From the NCBI GenBank assembly GCA_946478525.1, contig CAMLCH010000007.1, positions 23,781-87,780 on the forward strand: a stretch of DNA of 64,000 nucleotides. The letters are read 5' to 3'. The notes below the pieces were generated by a model. That model saw only the letters and a program-made list of their open reading frames with translations, made no database searches and was not told the DNA's origin. Made by a program: the position numbers and the translations under genes. The DNA comes from Snodgrassella alvi_G (GTDB lineage Bacteria > Pseudomonadota > Gammaproteobacteria > Burkholderiales > Neisseriaceae). Position 1 is the stretch's first letter. Each line of letters starts with the position of its first letter. Shown piece after piece: positions 26,632-35,991 of the stretch.

Positions 26632-29241
26632 TCAGGAATTTTTCTGATAATTCTGCCACCACTGTGCCAATTCATAAACTGCATCCAGAGCTGCCTTTGG
26701 TGTTAATTCATCTGGATGTAAAGCCGTAAATTTTGCACCCAGATCTTCTGGTAGCGATGAATTAGTAGCAGCTGGTGTCATATCAGTATCAGTTATCGCG
26801 GCATCGGTTTCTGTTTTGGACTGAAACATATCCATTTGTGGCTGATTAGCGGCAGCATGTTGCTCAAGTGCCTGTAGATGGCGATAGGCTGCATTAAGGG
26901 CACGGTTTGGTAAGCCAGCTAATTTGGCCACCGCAATACCATAACTTTTGCTGGCTGGGCCGGGTTCAATATGGTGCAGAAAAGTAATTTCTTGTCCATC
27001 CTCAATGGCCGAAAGATGCATGTTAAAGGCGTGGCTGAATTGTTCCGGTAATTGGGTTAGTTCAAAGTAGTGTGTGGCAAATAAAGTATAGCTACGATTT
27101 TTCTGTAACAAATGTTCGGCGATAGCTTGAGCCAGTGCCAAACCATCAAAGGTAGAAGTACCACGTCCAACTTCGTCCATCAGGACTAATGACTGTGCGG
27201 TTGCATGATGCAGGATATAGGCCGTTTCTGACATTTCAACCATAAAAGTGGAACGGTTAGAAGCCAAATCATCAGAGGCACCAATACGGGTAAATATCTG
27301 ATCAAATGGTCCCAGTGTGCACTGTTGCGCTGGCACGGGAGCACCAATATGTGCCAGCAATACAATCAGGGCTACCTGACGCATATAGGTAGATTTACCG
27401 CCCATATTGGGCCCGGTCAGTAACATTAAACGATGTTTGTCGTCCAAATGGGTATCATTGGCAGTAAATTGTGCCACTTGAGCAGCAACAACAGGGTGAC
27501 GTCCGTTTTTGATTTGTAAACACGGATAATTAACCAGTTGCGCAAAACAATAATCTGTCTGAGCGGCATAGGCAGCAAATGTGGTCAGCACATCCAGAGT
27601 AGCTGCTGCTTTAGCACAGCGTTGTAGCAAGGGAAGTGCAGTTTGTAATTCGGTCAGTAATGCATCGTAGAGGCGCTTTTCTAAAGCAAGTGCATTTTGC
27701 TGTGCCCCCAGTACTTTTTCTTCAAAATCTTTTAGCTCAGGAGTGATATAACGCTCGGCATTTTTTAAGGTCTGGCGACGTTGATAATCAGCCGGTGCTT
27801 GTTCTGATTGGGCTTTACTCAGTTCTATATAAAAGCCGTGCACGCGATTAAATTCTACTTTTAAACTGGTCAGACCGGTACGTTCCCGTTCACGAGCTTC
27901 CAATTGTTGCAGAAAGTCATCGCCATGATCTTGCAGGCGACGTAATTCATCCAATTGCTGATTGTAGTTGTTGTTGATTACTCCACCGTCACGTAGCCAG
28001 ATGGCTGGTTCTGGCATGATGGCTGCTGTTAATTGCTCAGCCACCGCTTTAGCCGGTGGGAATTGTTCAAATAAAGTTTGTACCAGTGAGCTTTCGGTGC
28101 TGCTTGCTAGCTGGAAATCGGCCAATGTATGCAGACTATCGCGCAAAGCTGATAAATCCCGTGGTCGTGCACTGCCAATAGCAATCCGTGCAGCAATTCG
28201 CTCAATATCTGCCACCTGTTTTAACATGGCTGTAATAGCATCCCGATGGACAATAAGTGCCTCAGTGGCTTTTTGCCGAGCCACGATATGTTTTTGCTGG
28301 CGTAATGGTTGATGTAACCACTGAGCCAGTAAACGACTGCCCATATGGGTGGCGCAATGATCTAAAACAGAGAATAAAGTTGGTGCTTTTTGGCCACTTA
28401 GGGTCTGGGTTAATTCCAGATTGCGTCGGGTAGACGCATCCATGCCAATATATGTGGTTTCCTGTTCTAGAGTCAGGCTATCCAAATGTTGCGGTAGTTG
28501 CATTTGTGTCTGCTGTACATAGTTAAGCAGTGCACCAGCAGCTCCTATAGCTGCATCATGTTCACCCGGCACTAAACCAAAAGCACGTAAATCCTGACTG
28601 CCGAAATAACGCTGAATTAATCGTGTTCCAGTATCAGCAGCAAATTGCCAGCCATGTAGACGGGTTAGTTGTTGCCGGTAGCTGCTTAGGTCTAATCTGT
28701 CTTGTGTTTGATCAGAGAGCAGTATTTCCGCAGCCTGCAAACGTGCTAGTTCATGTGGTACGGCTTCCAGTGTAATGATTTTGCAGCGAAATTCCCCACT
28801 TTGTAGTGATAGCCACGCTAAACCAATGTGTTTCTTATAAAAATATAATGCAGCAATGCGATTGGTTTCTTTATCTTCCAGCAGTGCACTGTCAGTTAGC
28901 GTACCGGGGGTAACGATGCGGACAACTTTGCGTTCTACCGGTCCTTTTACTGCACCAACTTCTCCGACCTGTTCACAGATGGCTACGCTTTTGCCCTGTT
29001 TTACCAGTTTAGCCAGATATTGTTCAACTGCATGATAGGGCACTCCCGCCATTTTAATGGGTTCGCCATTTATTTGTCCGCGGGTAGTCAGAGTGATATC
29101 AAGTAAACGTGCCGCTTCCACAGCATCTTCCAGAAACAGTTCATAGAAGTCCCCCATCCGGTAAAACAATAATTTATCTTGATGGTCGGCTTTTATCGAC
29201 ATGTATTGCGACATCATCGGTGTCAAAGTCGGTTTGCTCAT
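26632..29241 (-). CDS. mutS: DNA mismatch repair protein MutS
   Basis: Mismatch recognition ATPase of methyl-directed mismatch repair, acting as dimer or tetramer with MutL. At 869 residues it has the full domain set: the N-terminal mismatch-binding domain with KLLFYRMGDFYELF (the Phe-x-Glu wedge, here GDFYELF), connector, lever and clamp domains, then the ATPase domain with Walker A LLTGPNMGGKSTYMRQ, Walker B LVLMDEVGRGTSTFDG and the ATHYFELT switch. The C-terminal tail (LDAVYELAQWW) is the tetramerisation part. Monocistronic by layout, and probably the chromosomal single copy. Confidence 0.98.
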   Translation of the reverse strand: MSKPTLTPMMSQYMSIKADHQDKLLFYRMGDFYELFLEDAVEAARLLDITLTTRGQINGEPIKMAGVPYHAVEQYLAKLVKQGKSVAICEQVGEVGAVKGPVERKVVRIVTPGTLTDSALLEDKETNRIAALYFYKKHIGLAWLSLQSGEFRCKIITLEAVPHELARLQAAEILLSDQTQDRLDLSSYRQQLTRLHGWQFAADTGTRLIQRYFGSQDLRAFGLVPGEHDAAIGAAGALLNYVQQTQMQLPQHLDSLTLEQETTYIGMDASTRRNLELTQTLSGQKAPTLFSVLDHCATHMGSRLLAQWLHQPLRQQKHIVARQKATEALIVHRDAITAMLKQVADIERIAARIAIGSARPRDLSALRDSLHTLADFQLASSTESSLVQTLFEQFPPAKAVAEQLTAAIMPEPAIWLRDGGVINNNYNQQLDELRRLQDHGDDFLQQLEARERERTGLTSLKVEFNRVHGFYIELSKAQSEQAPADYQRRQTLKNAERYITPELKDFEEKVLGAQQNALALEKRLYDALLTELQTALPLLQRCAKAAATLDVLTTFAAYAAQTDYCFAQLVNYPCLQIKNGRHPVVAAQVAQFTANDTHLDDKHRLMLLTGPNMGGKSTYMRQVALIVLLAHIGAPVPAQQCTLGPFDQIFTRIGASDDLASNRSTFMVEMSETAYILHHATAQSLVLMDEVGRGTSTFDGLALAQAIAEHLLQKNRSYTLFATHYFELTQLPEQFSHAFNMHLSAIEDGQEITFLHHIEPGPASKSYGIAVAKLAGLPNRALNAAYRHLQALEQHAAANQPQMDMFQSKTETDAAITDTDMTPAATNSSLPEDLGAKFTALHPDELTPKAALDAVYELAQWWQNYQKNS

Positions 29242-29417
29242 TGGCTTAGAAAATTATTTTGTTTGACTAAAGACTTATTGTAACAGACTGTATTAACTGT
29301 GTTTGCCTGTTCTGCCCTACTCATACCGGCAAGTAAGTTATGAATAGTGTTAAATATGTATTTATAGTATTGTTTTTATTAAAAATATTTGTTTGCAGTT
29401 TATTTAATTTTGTGCGG

Positions 29418-29466
29418 ATAAAATAAAATAACTATCTGCCACAGATATTCTCTGTCACAGATAGTT
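29418..29466 (-). terminator. Nested hairpin terminator of the ackA operon
   Basis: AACTATCTG (29430-29438) pairs with CAGATAGTT (29458-29466), and inside it ACAGA pairs with TCTGT. Read on the minus strand the structure is followed by a U-rich run (TTATTTTATTTTATCC), 40 bases after the ackA stop. Confidence 0.75.
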
Positions 29467-29505
29467 TCTGAACTGATGACACCGATGTTGATAAAATCGG
29501 TTTTA

Positions 29506-30717
29506 CTATTGGTTAATGATAAGTCGGGCTGTATCCTGAGCGATCATTAATTCTTCGTTGGTCGGAATAACCAATACAGGACGGGTTCCTTGCTTATGAA
29601 TAGCACCTGACTGACCAAAGCGTGCTGCCAAATTTCGCTCCTGATCAATGCTAACACCCAAGATGCTCAATTTATCCAGTGCCATCTTACGAACTTCGGC
29701 CGAATTTTCACCAATACCACCAGTAAAGACAATAGCGTCCAGACGCCCATCCAGTAAGGTACTGTAAGCACCAATATATTTAACCAATCGATGTACAAAT
29801 ACATCCAATGCATTGGTAGCACCTTCTTCAGTGCCATAATGGTCAGTGACGTAACGGCAATCACTGCTGACACCGGTTAATCCCATCAAACCCGATTTTT
29901 TATTCAGTAAATCATTGATCTTATCAACAGGCATATGTAAATTTTCAGATAAGAATATAATGATAGCCGGGTCAATATCACCACAACGGGTACCCATTAC
30001 CAGCCCTTCCAATGGGGTTAATCCCATTGAGGTATCAACGGTTTGACCATTTTTGATGGCAGTAATGGATGCACCATTACCTAAATGACAGGTAATAATA
30101 TTGGTTTCCGCAACCGGTTTATCCAGCATTTTGGCTGCTTGCTGACAAACATATTGATGACTTGTGCCGTGAAAGCCATAACGACGAATACCATGTTTTT
30201 CGTATAATTCTTTAGGAATAGCATACAAAAAAGCTTCTTTAGGCATAGTGGTATGGAACGCTGTATCAAAAACGCCCACATTTTTATGCTTTAAGTGTGG
30301 AAAAGCCAGCATGGCTTCACGAATGCCAATCAGATTAGCTGGATTATGTAATGGAGCAAAAATTGATGACTCTTCGATATACTGAAGAATAGTGTCATCT
30401 AACACCACTGATTGAGTGATTTTCTCGCCACCATGGGCAACTCTGTGGCCAATGGCAACAATACTATTAATCAGTTCTGGTTGTTGCGCCAAAATAGTTT
30501 CAATAATGAATTTTAAAGCCTGACTGTGCGCTGCTCCTGCATTCAGCTCAGCTTGCTGCTTATTTCCCTGTAAATCCCATTTTATTCTGGCCTCAGGCAG
30601 ATTAAAGCATTCTGCTAGCCCTGATAAATACACTGTTGCGGTTTGTGGATTAATAATGGCAAATTTTAGTGATGAACTGCCACAATTAAGTACTAAAACA
30701 TTGTTGTTTAAACCCAT
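29506..30717 (-). CDS. ackA: Acetate/propionate kinase, BMC-associated
   Basis: Cytosolic kinase that makes ATP from acetyl or propionyl phosphate. The 403-residue protein starts MGLNNNVLVLNCGSSSLKF (the family's N-terminal phosphate motif) and has GHRVAHGG, FDTAFH, YGFHGTSH, HLGNGAS, GLTPLEGLVMGTRCGDIDP and FTGGIGENS. I start at 30717 because the frame's extra 23 codons lack family residues and AGGGT precedes this ATG. No pta lies beside it. PduL at 33376 provides the phosphotransacylase, so this kinase completes substrate-level phosphorylation for the microcompartment pathway (inference). Confidence 0.94.
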   Translation of the reverse strand: MGLNNNVLVLNCGSSSLKFAIINPQTATVYLSGLAECFNLPEARIKWDLQGNKQQAELNAGAAHSQALKFIIETILAQQPELINSIVAIGHRVAHGGEKITQSVVLDDTILQYIEESSIFAPLHNPANLIGIREAMLAFPHLKHKNVGVFDTAFHTTMPKEAFLYAIPKELYEKHGIRRYGFHGTSHQYVCQQAAKMLDKPVAETNIITCHLGNGASITAIKNGQTVDTSMGLTPLEGLVMGTRCGDIDPAIIIFLSENLHMPVDKINDLLNKKSGLMGLTGVSSDCRYVTDHYGTEEGATNALDVFVHRLVKYIGAYSTLLDGRLDAIVFTGGIGENSAEVRKMALDKLSILGVSIDQERNLAARFGQSGAIHKQGTRPVLVIPTNEELMIAQDTARLIINQ

Positions 30718-30786
30718 GGTTACCCTTTTAATAATTCTTTTGTCATAAACTAAATAATTGCTGTAACTCGTGCCATGTTTAAACAA

Positions 30787-31692
30787 TTAAATCAGCGTGA
30801 TTGCACTAAACAGCCCAACAGTCGACAGAAAATGAATGATGGTAGTGGAAATAAAAATGGTAAATGCCGGTGGATCAATATGAGTGTCGCCATGGACTAA
30901 AAATAAGCGAGAAAGAAACTCTCCCAGTAATGCACAGCAAATGCCGGTTATACCTGCCCAGATAATACTTCCAGATAACGCTGCTGCGGTTGCTGCCGGC
31001 AGACCAATATGATGAGAAATGGGCACATTAGTATTAAAATGTAAAAATATTAATGAAAAAGCGGATACACCAAAAGCCAGCAGAGCACCATTGCCACCAA
31101 GAGAAACGCCTAAATAACCTGCAGCCATACCAACACCAACTCCTAAAGTCACCAGTTGACTTAAACGACTGTGATAAGGCATCCAGCATTTTTCAGCGGG
31201 CGGATTTAAATGACTGATACCTTGTTCAGGTTTACCGAATATCCCAGTCTTACCGAATACCAGACGAGTGATTATTCCGGAAACAATCACAGTAAATGCA
31301 ACCGTATCAGTCCAGGCAAGACCTGAAGAAAAATTAGGGATTTTATTAAATACCCAAATGCAAAGAAAACCTATAACCCCAAACACACCACCAACCAGTA
31401 AAACATCCGGTGAATCCAGCCCACACAAACCGGTTGTGATATCGCGACCGGAACCGATTTTGCCTTTTCTGGCTGCGTAAGCGGTAGCGGCAACACCAGC
31501 ACCAAAACCACCAGCATGAGGTCCGAAGTATCCGAAGGGAAAATTGATAAAGTCTGATGGAGCACCGGTTGATACTTGTATGATGACCAGAGCAATAACC
31601 AATAAACCGACGAATTCAAAAGCAGCTAAGGCACCCAGTGCTGCTCCAAAAATACCGCAGCCAAAAGCAATTAATAAATTTGATATTTCCAT
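30787..31692 (-). CDS. Polytopic membrane protein linked to the BMC locus, unknown function
   Basis: Not recognised with certainty. The 301-residue protein is very hydrophobic, with about eight membrane segments, several Gly-rich (FGCGIFGAALGALAAFEF; GPHAGGFGAGVAATAYAA). One cytoplasmic loop (about 155-175) holds PPAEKCWMPYHSR. GGAG precedes the ATG at good spacing. It is 69 bases upstream of ackA on the same strand and divergent from the alcohol dehydrogenase, so it probably belongs to the diol pathway as a transporter or channel, for example for propanediol uptake or propionate release. It is neither PduF/GlpF- nor EutH-like. Confidence 0.6.
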   Translation of the reverse strand: MEISNLLIAFGCGIFGAALGALAAFEFVGLLVIALVIIQVSTGAPSDFINFPFGYFGPHAGGFGAGVAATAYAARKGKIGSGRDITTGLCGLDSPDVLLVGGVFGVIGFLCIWVFNKIPNFSSGLAWTDTVAFTVIVSGIITRLVFGKTGIFGKPEQGISHLNPPAEKCWMPYHSRLSQLVTLGVGVGMAAGYLGVSLGGNGALLAFGVSAFSLIFLHFNTNVPISHHIGLPAATAAALSGSIIWAGITGICCALLGEFLSRLFLVHGDTHIDPPAFTIFISTTIIHFLSTVGLFSAITLI

Positions 31693-32148
31693 TTTGAATA
31701 AACTCCGGTTTGATGTCAGAAATTAACATGATTGAATAGGGCAAAAGTAACATAAAGCAAATAATGGAAAACTGTATTTTTTTGACATGTACACCAAGTT
31801 TATTTGTGGATTAGATTTTGCTAAGGACAAGAAAATACTAATACTGAGTATATATTGCTCCCATGTCTGTCAGAACAAGAAATGGCAAATGGCGAAATTT
31901 AAAGAGGTTTGGATAAAAATAACTCGTTATTCAAATATTTATTATTATGTAAGTGACTGCTTGTCCAGATTTAGTGAATTATTTCTGTGCACAAATTGCT
32001 ATCGTCAGATGATTTTTTTGATATTAAAAAATATTAATGACAAAATTGTACTATTGTTGAGCAAGGATAACCTATTACTTTGAAAATAATGAATGATAGA
32101 TTACCTGTACAGAAATCTACGTTATTTTATTCAGGCAACGGGTGTCAT
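31693..32148. promoter_or_regulatory. Divergent promoter region of the BMC locus
   Basis: About 450 AT-rich bases separate the leftward membrane-protein/ackA operon from the rightward alcohol dehydrogenase operon, so both promoters must lie here. A 98-codon frame at 31787-32083 has no ribosome binding site and a composition typical of random AT-rich sequence; not called. I could not find the CAAAATA/CAAGACT arrangement seen before the pduA-like genes. Confidence 0.45.
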
Positions 32149-33264
32149 ATGGTTAACCAGTTTAGCATTAGATCGCGTATTTACAGTGGCGAAAATGCCT
32201 TACAAACTTTGCAGCAGTATGCCGGCCAAAGAGTCGGCATTGTGACCGATAGTTTTATGGTTTCATCGGGATTAATTAATCGAATAACTGAACAATTAGC
32301 ACAATGTGAAACAGCTGTTTTCAGTGAAGTAAAACCTGATCCCAGTATTGATGTATTGCAACAAGGAGCTCGTTTTTTTTATGAGTTAAGACCGCAGGTA
32401 ATTATAGCTTTTGGCGGTGGTTCCTCGCTTGATGCTGCCAAAGGGATTGCCGCGACATTAAATACATTAGGTATCGTAGATTCGATACTATTAGTGGCAA
32501 TACCGACAACGAGCGGTTCTGGTTCAGAAGTAACCACTTATGCGATTATTTCTGATCCCGCCAATAATATCAAATATCCTCTGGTATCTGAGGATTTACT
32601 GCCTGATGTTGCTATATTAGATTCAAGTTTAGTGATGAGCGTCCCCAGAAGCGTTTCCATGGATACTGGTATGGACGTCATGACACATGCGATTGAAGCG
32701 TTAGTATCAATTAATGCTAATGATTTCAGCGATGCTTTGGCTGAAAAATCTTTACGTATGGTTCACGAATTCCTACCACAAGTATTTCACGATCTGAATA
32801 ACCAATATGCCAGAGAAAAAGTTCACCATGCTTCCTGTTTAGCTGGTATGGCATTTAATTCTGCCGGATTAGGGCTAGTGCATGGGATGGCTCATGCTTT
32901 GGGTGCATTACTACACATCGCCCATGGCAAAATCAATGCAATGTTGTTACCGATCATAATTAAATTTAATAGTCAGGATGATGAACAGATCCGTGATCGT
33001 TATGCTTTATGTGCCAGAATAATGGATTTACAAAATCAAAATAATATTATGCAGGTACAGCAGCTGGTTAAACAAATTCAGCGCCTGAATAAGATGATGG
33101 GTATTCCGGCATCATTAAAAGAATTAGGTTCAGATATTGGATTATTGCGGCAAAATTTGCAGGAGGTCATTACCGCTGTATTAAATGACAGCTGTACCAA
33201 AACCAACCCCAGGCCAGTTAATGCAACTGATATTGAATATTTAATTGAACAAATTATTGGTTAG
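32149..33264 (+). CDS. Iron-containing alcohol dehydrogenase, PduQ-like
   Basis: Group III metal-dependent alcohol dehydrogenase that would reduce propionaldehyde to 1-propanol and regenerate NAD+ inside the microcompartment. The product from 32149 is 371 residues. It opens with MVNQFSIRSRIYSGENAL, as PduQ does; GGGSSLDAAKG is the NAD site, TTSGSGSEVTTYA and the metal ligands in MDVMTHAIEAL, LVHGMAHALGALLHIAHG are present. The frame continues upstream to TTG 32080 or ATG 32089 (AAGGA at 32063), which would add a 20-23 residue leader of uncertain meaning. First gene of the rightward operon. Confidence 0.88.
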   Translation: MVNQFSIRSRIYSGENALQTLQQYAGQRVGIVTDSFMVSSGLINRITEQLAQCETAVFSEVKPDPSIDVLQQGARFFYELRPQVIIAFGGGSSLDAAKGIAATLNTLGIVDSILLVAIPTTSGSGSEVTTYAIISDPANNIKYPLVSEDLLPDVAILDSSLVMSVPRSVSMDTGMDVMTHAIEALVSINANDFSDALAEKSLRMVHEFLPQVFHDLNNQYAREKVHHASCLAGMAFNSAGLGLVHGMAHALGALLHIAHGKINAMLLPIIIKFNSQDDEQIRDRYALCARIMDLQNQNNIMQVQQLVKQIQRLNKMMGIPASLKELGSDIGLLRQNLQEVITAVLNDSCTKTNPRPVNATDIEYLIEQIIG

Positions 33265-33375
33265 ACCAGTTATTTATCATTACTATTGTCGCTAACCTTG
33301 TCTAAGCTAGGTTATCTTTGAGCGAGAAATAGTCATATAAATAGCTTTGTACAAAGATTATGTAGGTAAAATATA

Positions 33376-34044
33376 ATGATTGATGATAATCAGATAAAGG
33401 AACTTTCTCAGCAAATCTGGCAGAAGTTGCATAATAAAAATAACCAGCAAGTACTCATCACTGGAGAAAAGTCGGATTTGCAAATACCGATTGGTGTTTC
33501 AAATCGACATGTGCATTTGAGTCGGCAGGATATGGATATACTTTTTGGGCAAGGTTCTTCTCTGACTCGTCTAAAAGCAGTTAAACAACCCGGTCAGTTT
33601 GCAGCACAAGAAACAGTTACCTTGAAAGGACCGAAAAAAGAAATTAAAAATGTTCGCATTTTAGGTCCGTTACGATCGCGAACACAGGTAGAAATATCTG
33701 TCAGCGATAATTTTGTTTTAGGCATTAAGGCACCCATTAAAATGTCAGGTGATCTTGATAAAGCGGAAAAAATAGAAATTATTGGTCCCAAAGGCAGAAT
33801 CGAACGTGAACATTGTACTATTGTAGCGTGGCGTCACATTCATATTCCGCCTGAGCTGGCCAGACAATTTAACTTATCAGATGGTCAGAAAGTAAGTGTC
33901 AATGTTGGCGGTATACGTGGTGGTGTGATGAAAAATGTCATTGTCAGAGCTACCGAGGCATCGATTCTTGAAATGCATATAGATGTTGAAGAGGCCAATG
34001 CTTATGGTCTGGCGAATGATGATATTGTGACTATAGCCAAATAA
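33376..34044 (+). CDS. pduL: Phosphate propanoyltransferase PduL
   Basis: BMC-specific phosphotransacylase that converts propionyl-CoA (or acetyl-CoA) and phosphate to acyl phosphate and CoA, recycling CoA within the compartment. The 222-residue protein has the two beta-barrel domains of PduL with zinc-ligand motifs SNRHVHLS (about 44-51) and WRHIHIPPELA, and the FAAQETVTL and LGPLRSRTQVEIS blocks. The first 35 residues, with the helix IKELSQQIWQKLHN and then a loose linker, precede the first domain and look like an encapsulation peptide. Confidence 0.95.
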   Translation: MIDDNQIKELSQQIWQKLHNKNNQQVLITGEKSDLQIPIGVSNRHVHLSRQDMDILFGQGSSLTRLKAVKQPGQFAAQETVTLKGPKKEIKNVRILGPLRSRTQVEISVSDNFVLGIKAPIKMSGDLDKAEKIEIIGPKGRIEREHCTIVAWRHIHIPPELARQFNLSDGQKVSVNVGGIRGGVMKNVIVRATEASILEMHIDVEEANAYGLANDDIVTIAK

Positions 34045-34057
34045 TTAAGGAATGTTT

Positions 34058-34882
34058 ATGACACTACCGGAAAACGTATTACATCAGTTTGCAACGTTGG
34101 TGAACGACCAAACGTGTAATAAGCCTTTCGGCAGGTTAAAGGTTGGGGTGGATTTAGGTACAGCCAACATTGTTCTCTCTGTCGTTGATGAAAAAAATCA
34201 ACCAGTGGCAGGCATAACCTACCCTTCAACTATTGTTAAGGATGGTATTGTCGTGGACTATCCTAAAGCTAGCCGTATAGTCACAGATCTGAAAGAACAA
34301 CTAGAAAAAAAACTTCAGCAACCACTTATTTATGCGGCAACAGCTATACCGCCGGGAATTTCCAGTGGCAATGCCAAAGTGATTGCCAATGTGGTTGAAT
34401 CGGCTGGTTTTATAGTGACTAATGTAGTTGATGAACCAGTTGCTGCCGCAACCGTTTTGGACATAAAAAATGGCGCGGTAGTTGATGTCGGTGGTGGAAC
34501 AACCGGCATGGCATTATTTAGAAATAAACAAATTATTTTGTCAGTTGATGAACCCACTGGTGGTACACACATGACGCTTGTTCTAGCTGGAGCCTTGGGA
34601 ATTTCAGTACAGGAGGCTGAACTGTACAAAAAAAATGATGCCCATGCAGATGAAGTGTTTACCATCATAAAACCAGTTATTGAAAAAATGGCCGTGCTGG
34701 TCAAAAACTGGCTGGCACCTTATAAAACTAAAAATATATATTTAGTTGGCGGTGCTAGCTGTATTCGCAATTTTTCAACGGTATTTCGTGATCAGACCCA
34801 ACGAAATATTATCTGTGCACCTGAACCTTTATTCGTTACACCCTTAGGTATCGCCCTTAATGTGCGTTTACCGGAAAGTTAA
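34058..34882 (+). CDS. eutJ: EutJ family actin/Hsp70-like protein
   Basis: Homologue of EutJ, a protein of the Hsp70/actin ATPase fold found in many BMC loci and assumed to assist assembly or enzyme handling; its role is not firmly known. The 274-residue product has the phosphate-1 motif GVDLGTANIVLSV, a phosphate-2 motif VVDVGGGTTGMALF and the adenosine motif YLVGGASCIRNF, all intact. AAGGA at 34046 is too close to the ATG at 34052 and correctly spaced for the one at 34058, hence this start. pduL ends eight bases before the earlier ATG. Confidence 0.92.
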   Translation: MTLPENVLHQFATLVNDQTCNKPFGRLKVGVDLGTANIVLSVVDEKNQPVAGITYPSTIVKDGIVVDYPKASRIVTDLKEQLEKKLQQPLIYAATAIPPGISSGNAKVIANVVESAGFIVTNVVDEPVAAATVLDIKNGAVVDVGGGTTGMALFRNKQIILSVDEPTGGTHMTLVLAGALGISVQEAELYKKNDAHADEVFTIIKPVIEKMAVLVKNWLAPYKTKNIYLVGGASCIRNFSTVFRDQTQRNIICAPEPLFVTPLGIALNVRLPES

Positions 34883-34884
34883 AA

Positions 34885-35700
34885 ATGGGGAATATGCATA
34901 GACTGAGCTTATCTGAAATAATAAATAAAGTCATAGTTGATCTGATTTCAGATGCCATTATTGAACTCATGAAGCAGCGTAACACAATGCCGAAAAAGGT
35001 TGTGGTTGCGTTTAGTGGTCATGCAGGCTTATGCTATTCATCAGTTTTCGAACAGCTGCGTTTATTGCCGGATAGTACTTCTGTTTATTTATTATTTTCG
35101 CATTCCGCCACAGAAGATTTATCTCGCCAAAACATACCAGTGGTTTCATCACTGAAAAATGTGCAGGTAGTTAGTTCACTAACTGCATTGCATGAGCAGA
35201 TATCAGATTATGATCTGCTCTTCTTGCCGGAATTATCACTGAATAGTTTGGCGAAAAGTACTCTTAATATAGCTGATAATCTGGTAACAGAGTTAATTCA
35301 GCATGCGCTGTTCAAAGCAAAAAAAGTTGTAGCGACTATTGATTATGTTCAGCAAAATTCTGACATAAATTCCAGCTATCAGCGAACTATTCAACAGCAA
35401 ATAGCCAGACTAGCATCTTACAATGTAGATATTATTTCCCTCGGCGAAGTGGCAAACACAATTAATACATTTTGTTCTGTTGAAATCAATTCAGACAAAC
35501 AAACACAGAGAGCAGATATGGCTCGTCAACTAAATTGTCAGTCATACACTTCGTCCCAAACAGCGGGTAAAGTGATTTCTTATTCCCATATTCGCTGTCA
35601 TGATCCGCAGCAACCCTTATATCTGAATAGTGATACACTCGTGACACCACTGGCTATGGATATTATCAAACAGAAAAATATCCGCATCATTAAAAGGTAG
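34885..35700 (+). CDS. BMC-associated hypothetical protein (eut_hyp-like)
   Basis: A 271-residue protein that I place only tentatively. It begins with a predicted amphipathic helix (LSEIINKVIVDLISDAIIELM), then a Rossmann-like part KVVVAFSGHAG...VYLLFSHSATEDL, and ends in DTLVTPLAMDIIKQKNIRIIKR, which recalls the 'ethanolamine utilization protein' family of unknown function found in Gram-positive BMC loci. The N-terminal helix could target it to the lumen. It lies two bases after eutJ and five before eutN, so it is surely in the same operon. Flavin binding has been suggested for similar folds but is unproven here. Confidence 0.6.
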   Translation: MGNMHRLSLSEIINKVIVDLISDAIIELMKQRNTMPKKVVVAFSGHAGLCYSSVFEQLRLLPDSTSVYLLFSHSATEDLSRQNIPVVSSLKNVQVVSSLTALHEQISDYDLLFLPELSLNSLAKSTLNIADNLVTELIQHALFKAKKVVATIDYVQQNSDINSSYQRTIQQQIARLASYNVDIISLGEVANTINTFCSVEINSDKQTQRADMARQLNCQSYTSSQTAGKVISYSHIRCHDPQQPLYLNSDTLVTPLAMDIIKQKNIRIIKR

Positions 35701-35705
35701 AAAAT

Positions 35706-35975
35706 ATGTATTTAGCAAAAGTAATTGGCACAGTCGTATCCACAACAAAAGATGTTTCGTTAAGTGGTATGAAATTACTGATCATCCGACGTTTAAATGC
35801 CCAATTACAACCAGAACAATTTACAGAAGTTGCTGTTGATACTGTAGGTGCTGGTAATGGAGAAATTGTCATCGTTTCCAAGGGTAGTTCTGCGCGCTTA
35901 GCTAATCATAAAGACCATTCTGTCATTGACGCGGCCATCGTCGGCATTGTTGATACTACCGAGCTGGCGGAATGA
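35706..35975 (+). CDS. BMC vertex protein (EutN/CcmL/PduN family)
   Basis: Pentameric shell protein that caps the twelve vertices of the microcompartment. At 89 residues it has family features: N-terminal MYLAKVIGTVVSTTKD, the LIIRR strand, VAVDTVGAGNGEIVIVSKGSSARL (the GAG turn and the GSSAR signature) and C-terminal DAAIVGIVD. Only one vertex gene is seen in the locus, as expected for a single compartment type. Starts five bases after the preceding gene. Confidence 0.95.
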   Translation: MYLAKVIGTVVSTTKDVSLSGMKLLIIRRLNAQLQPEQFTEVAVDTVGAGNGEIVIVSKGSSARLANHKDHSVIDAAIVGIVDTTELAE

Positions 35976-35991
35976 ATAAAGGAATATTCTC

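Noticed and set aside
31787..32083. 98-codon plus-strand frame in the divergent promoter region
   Set aside because: No ribosome binding site, random-looking AT-rich composition, and it fills the space where two promoters must lie.
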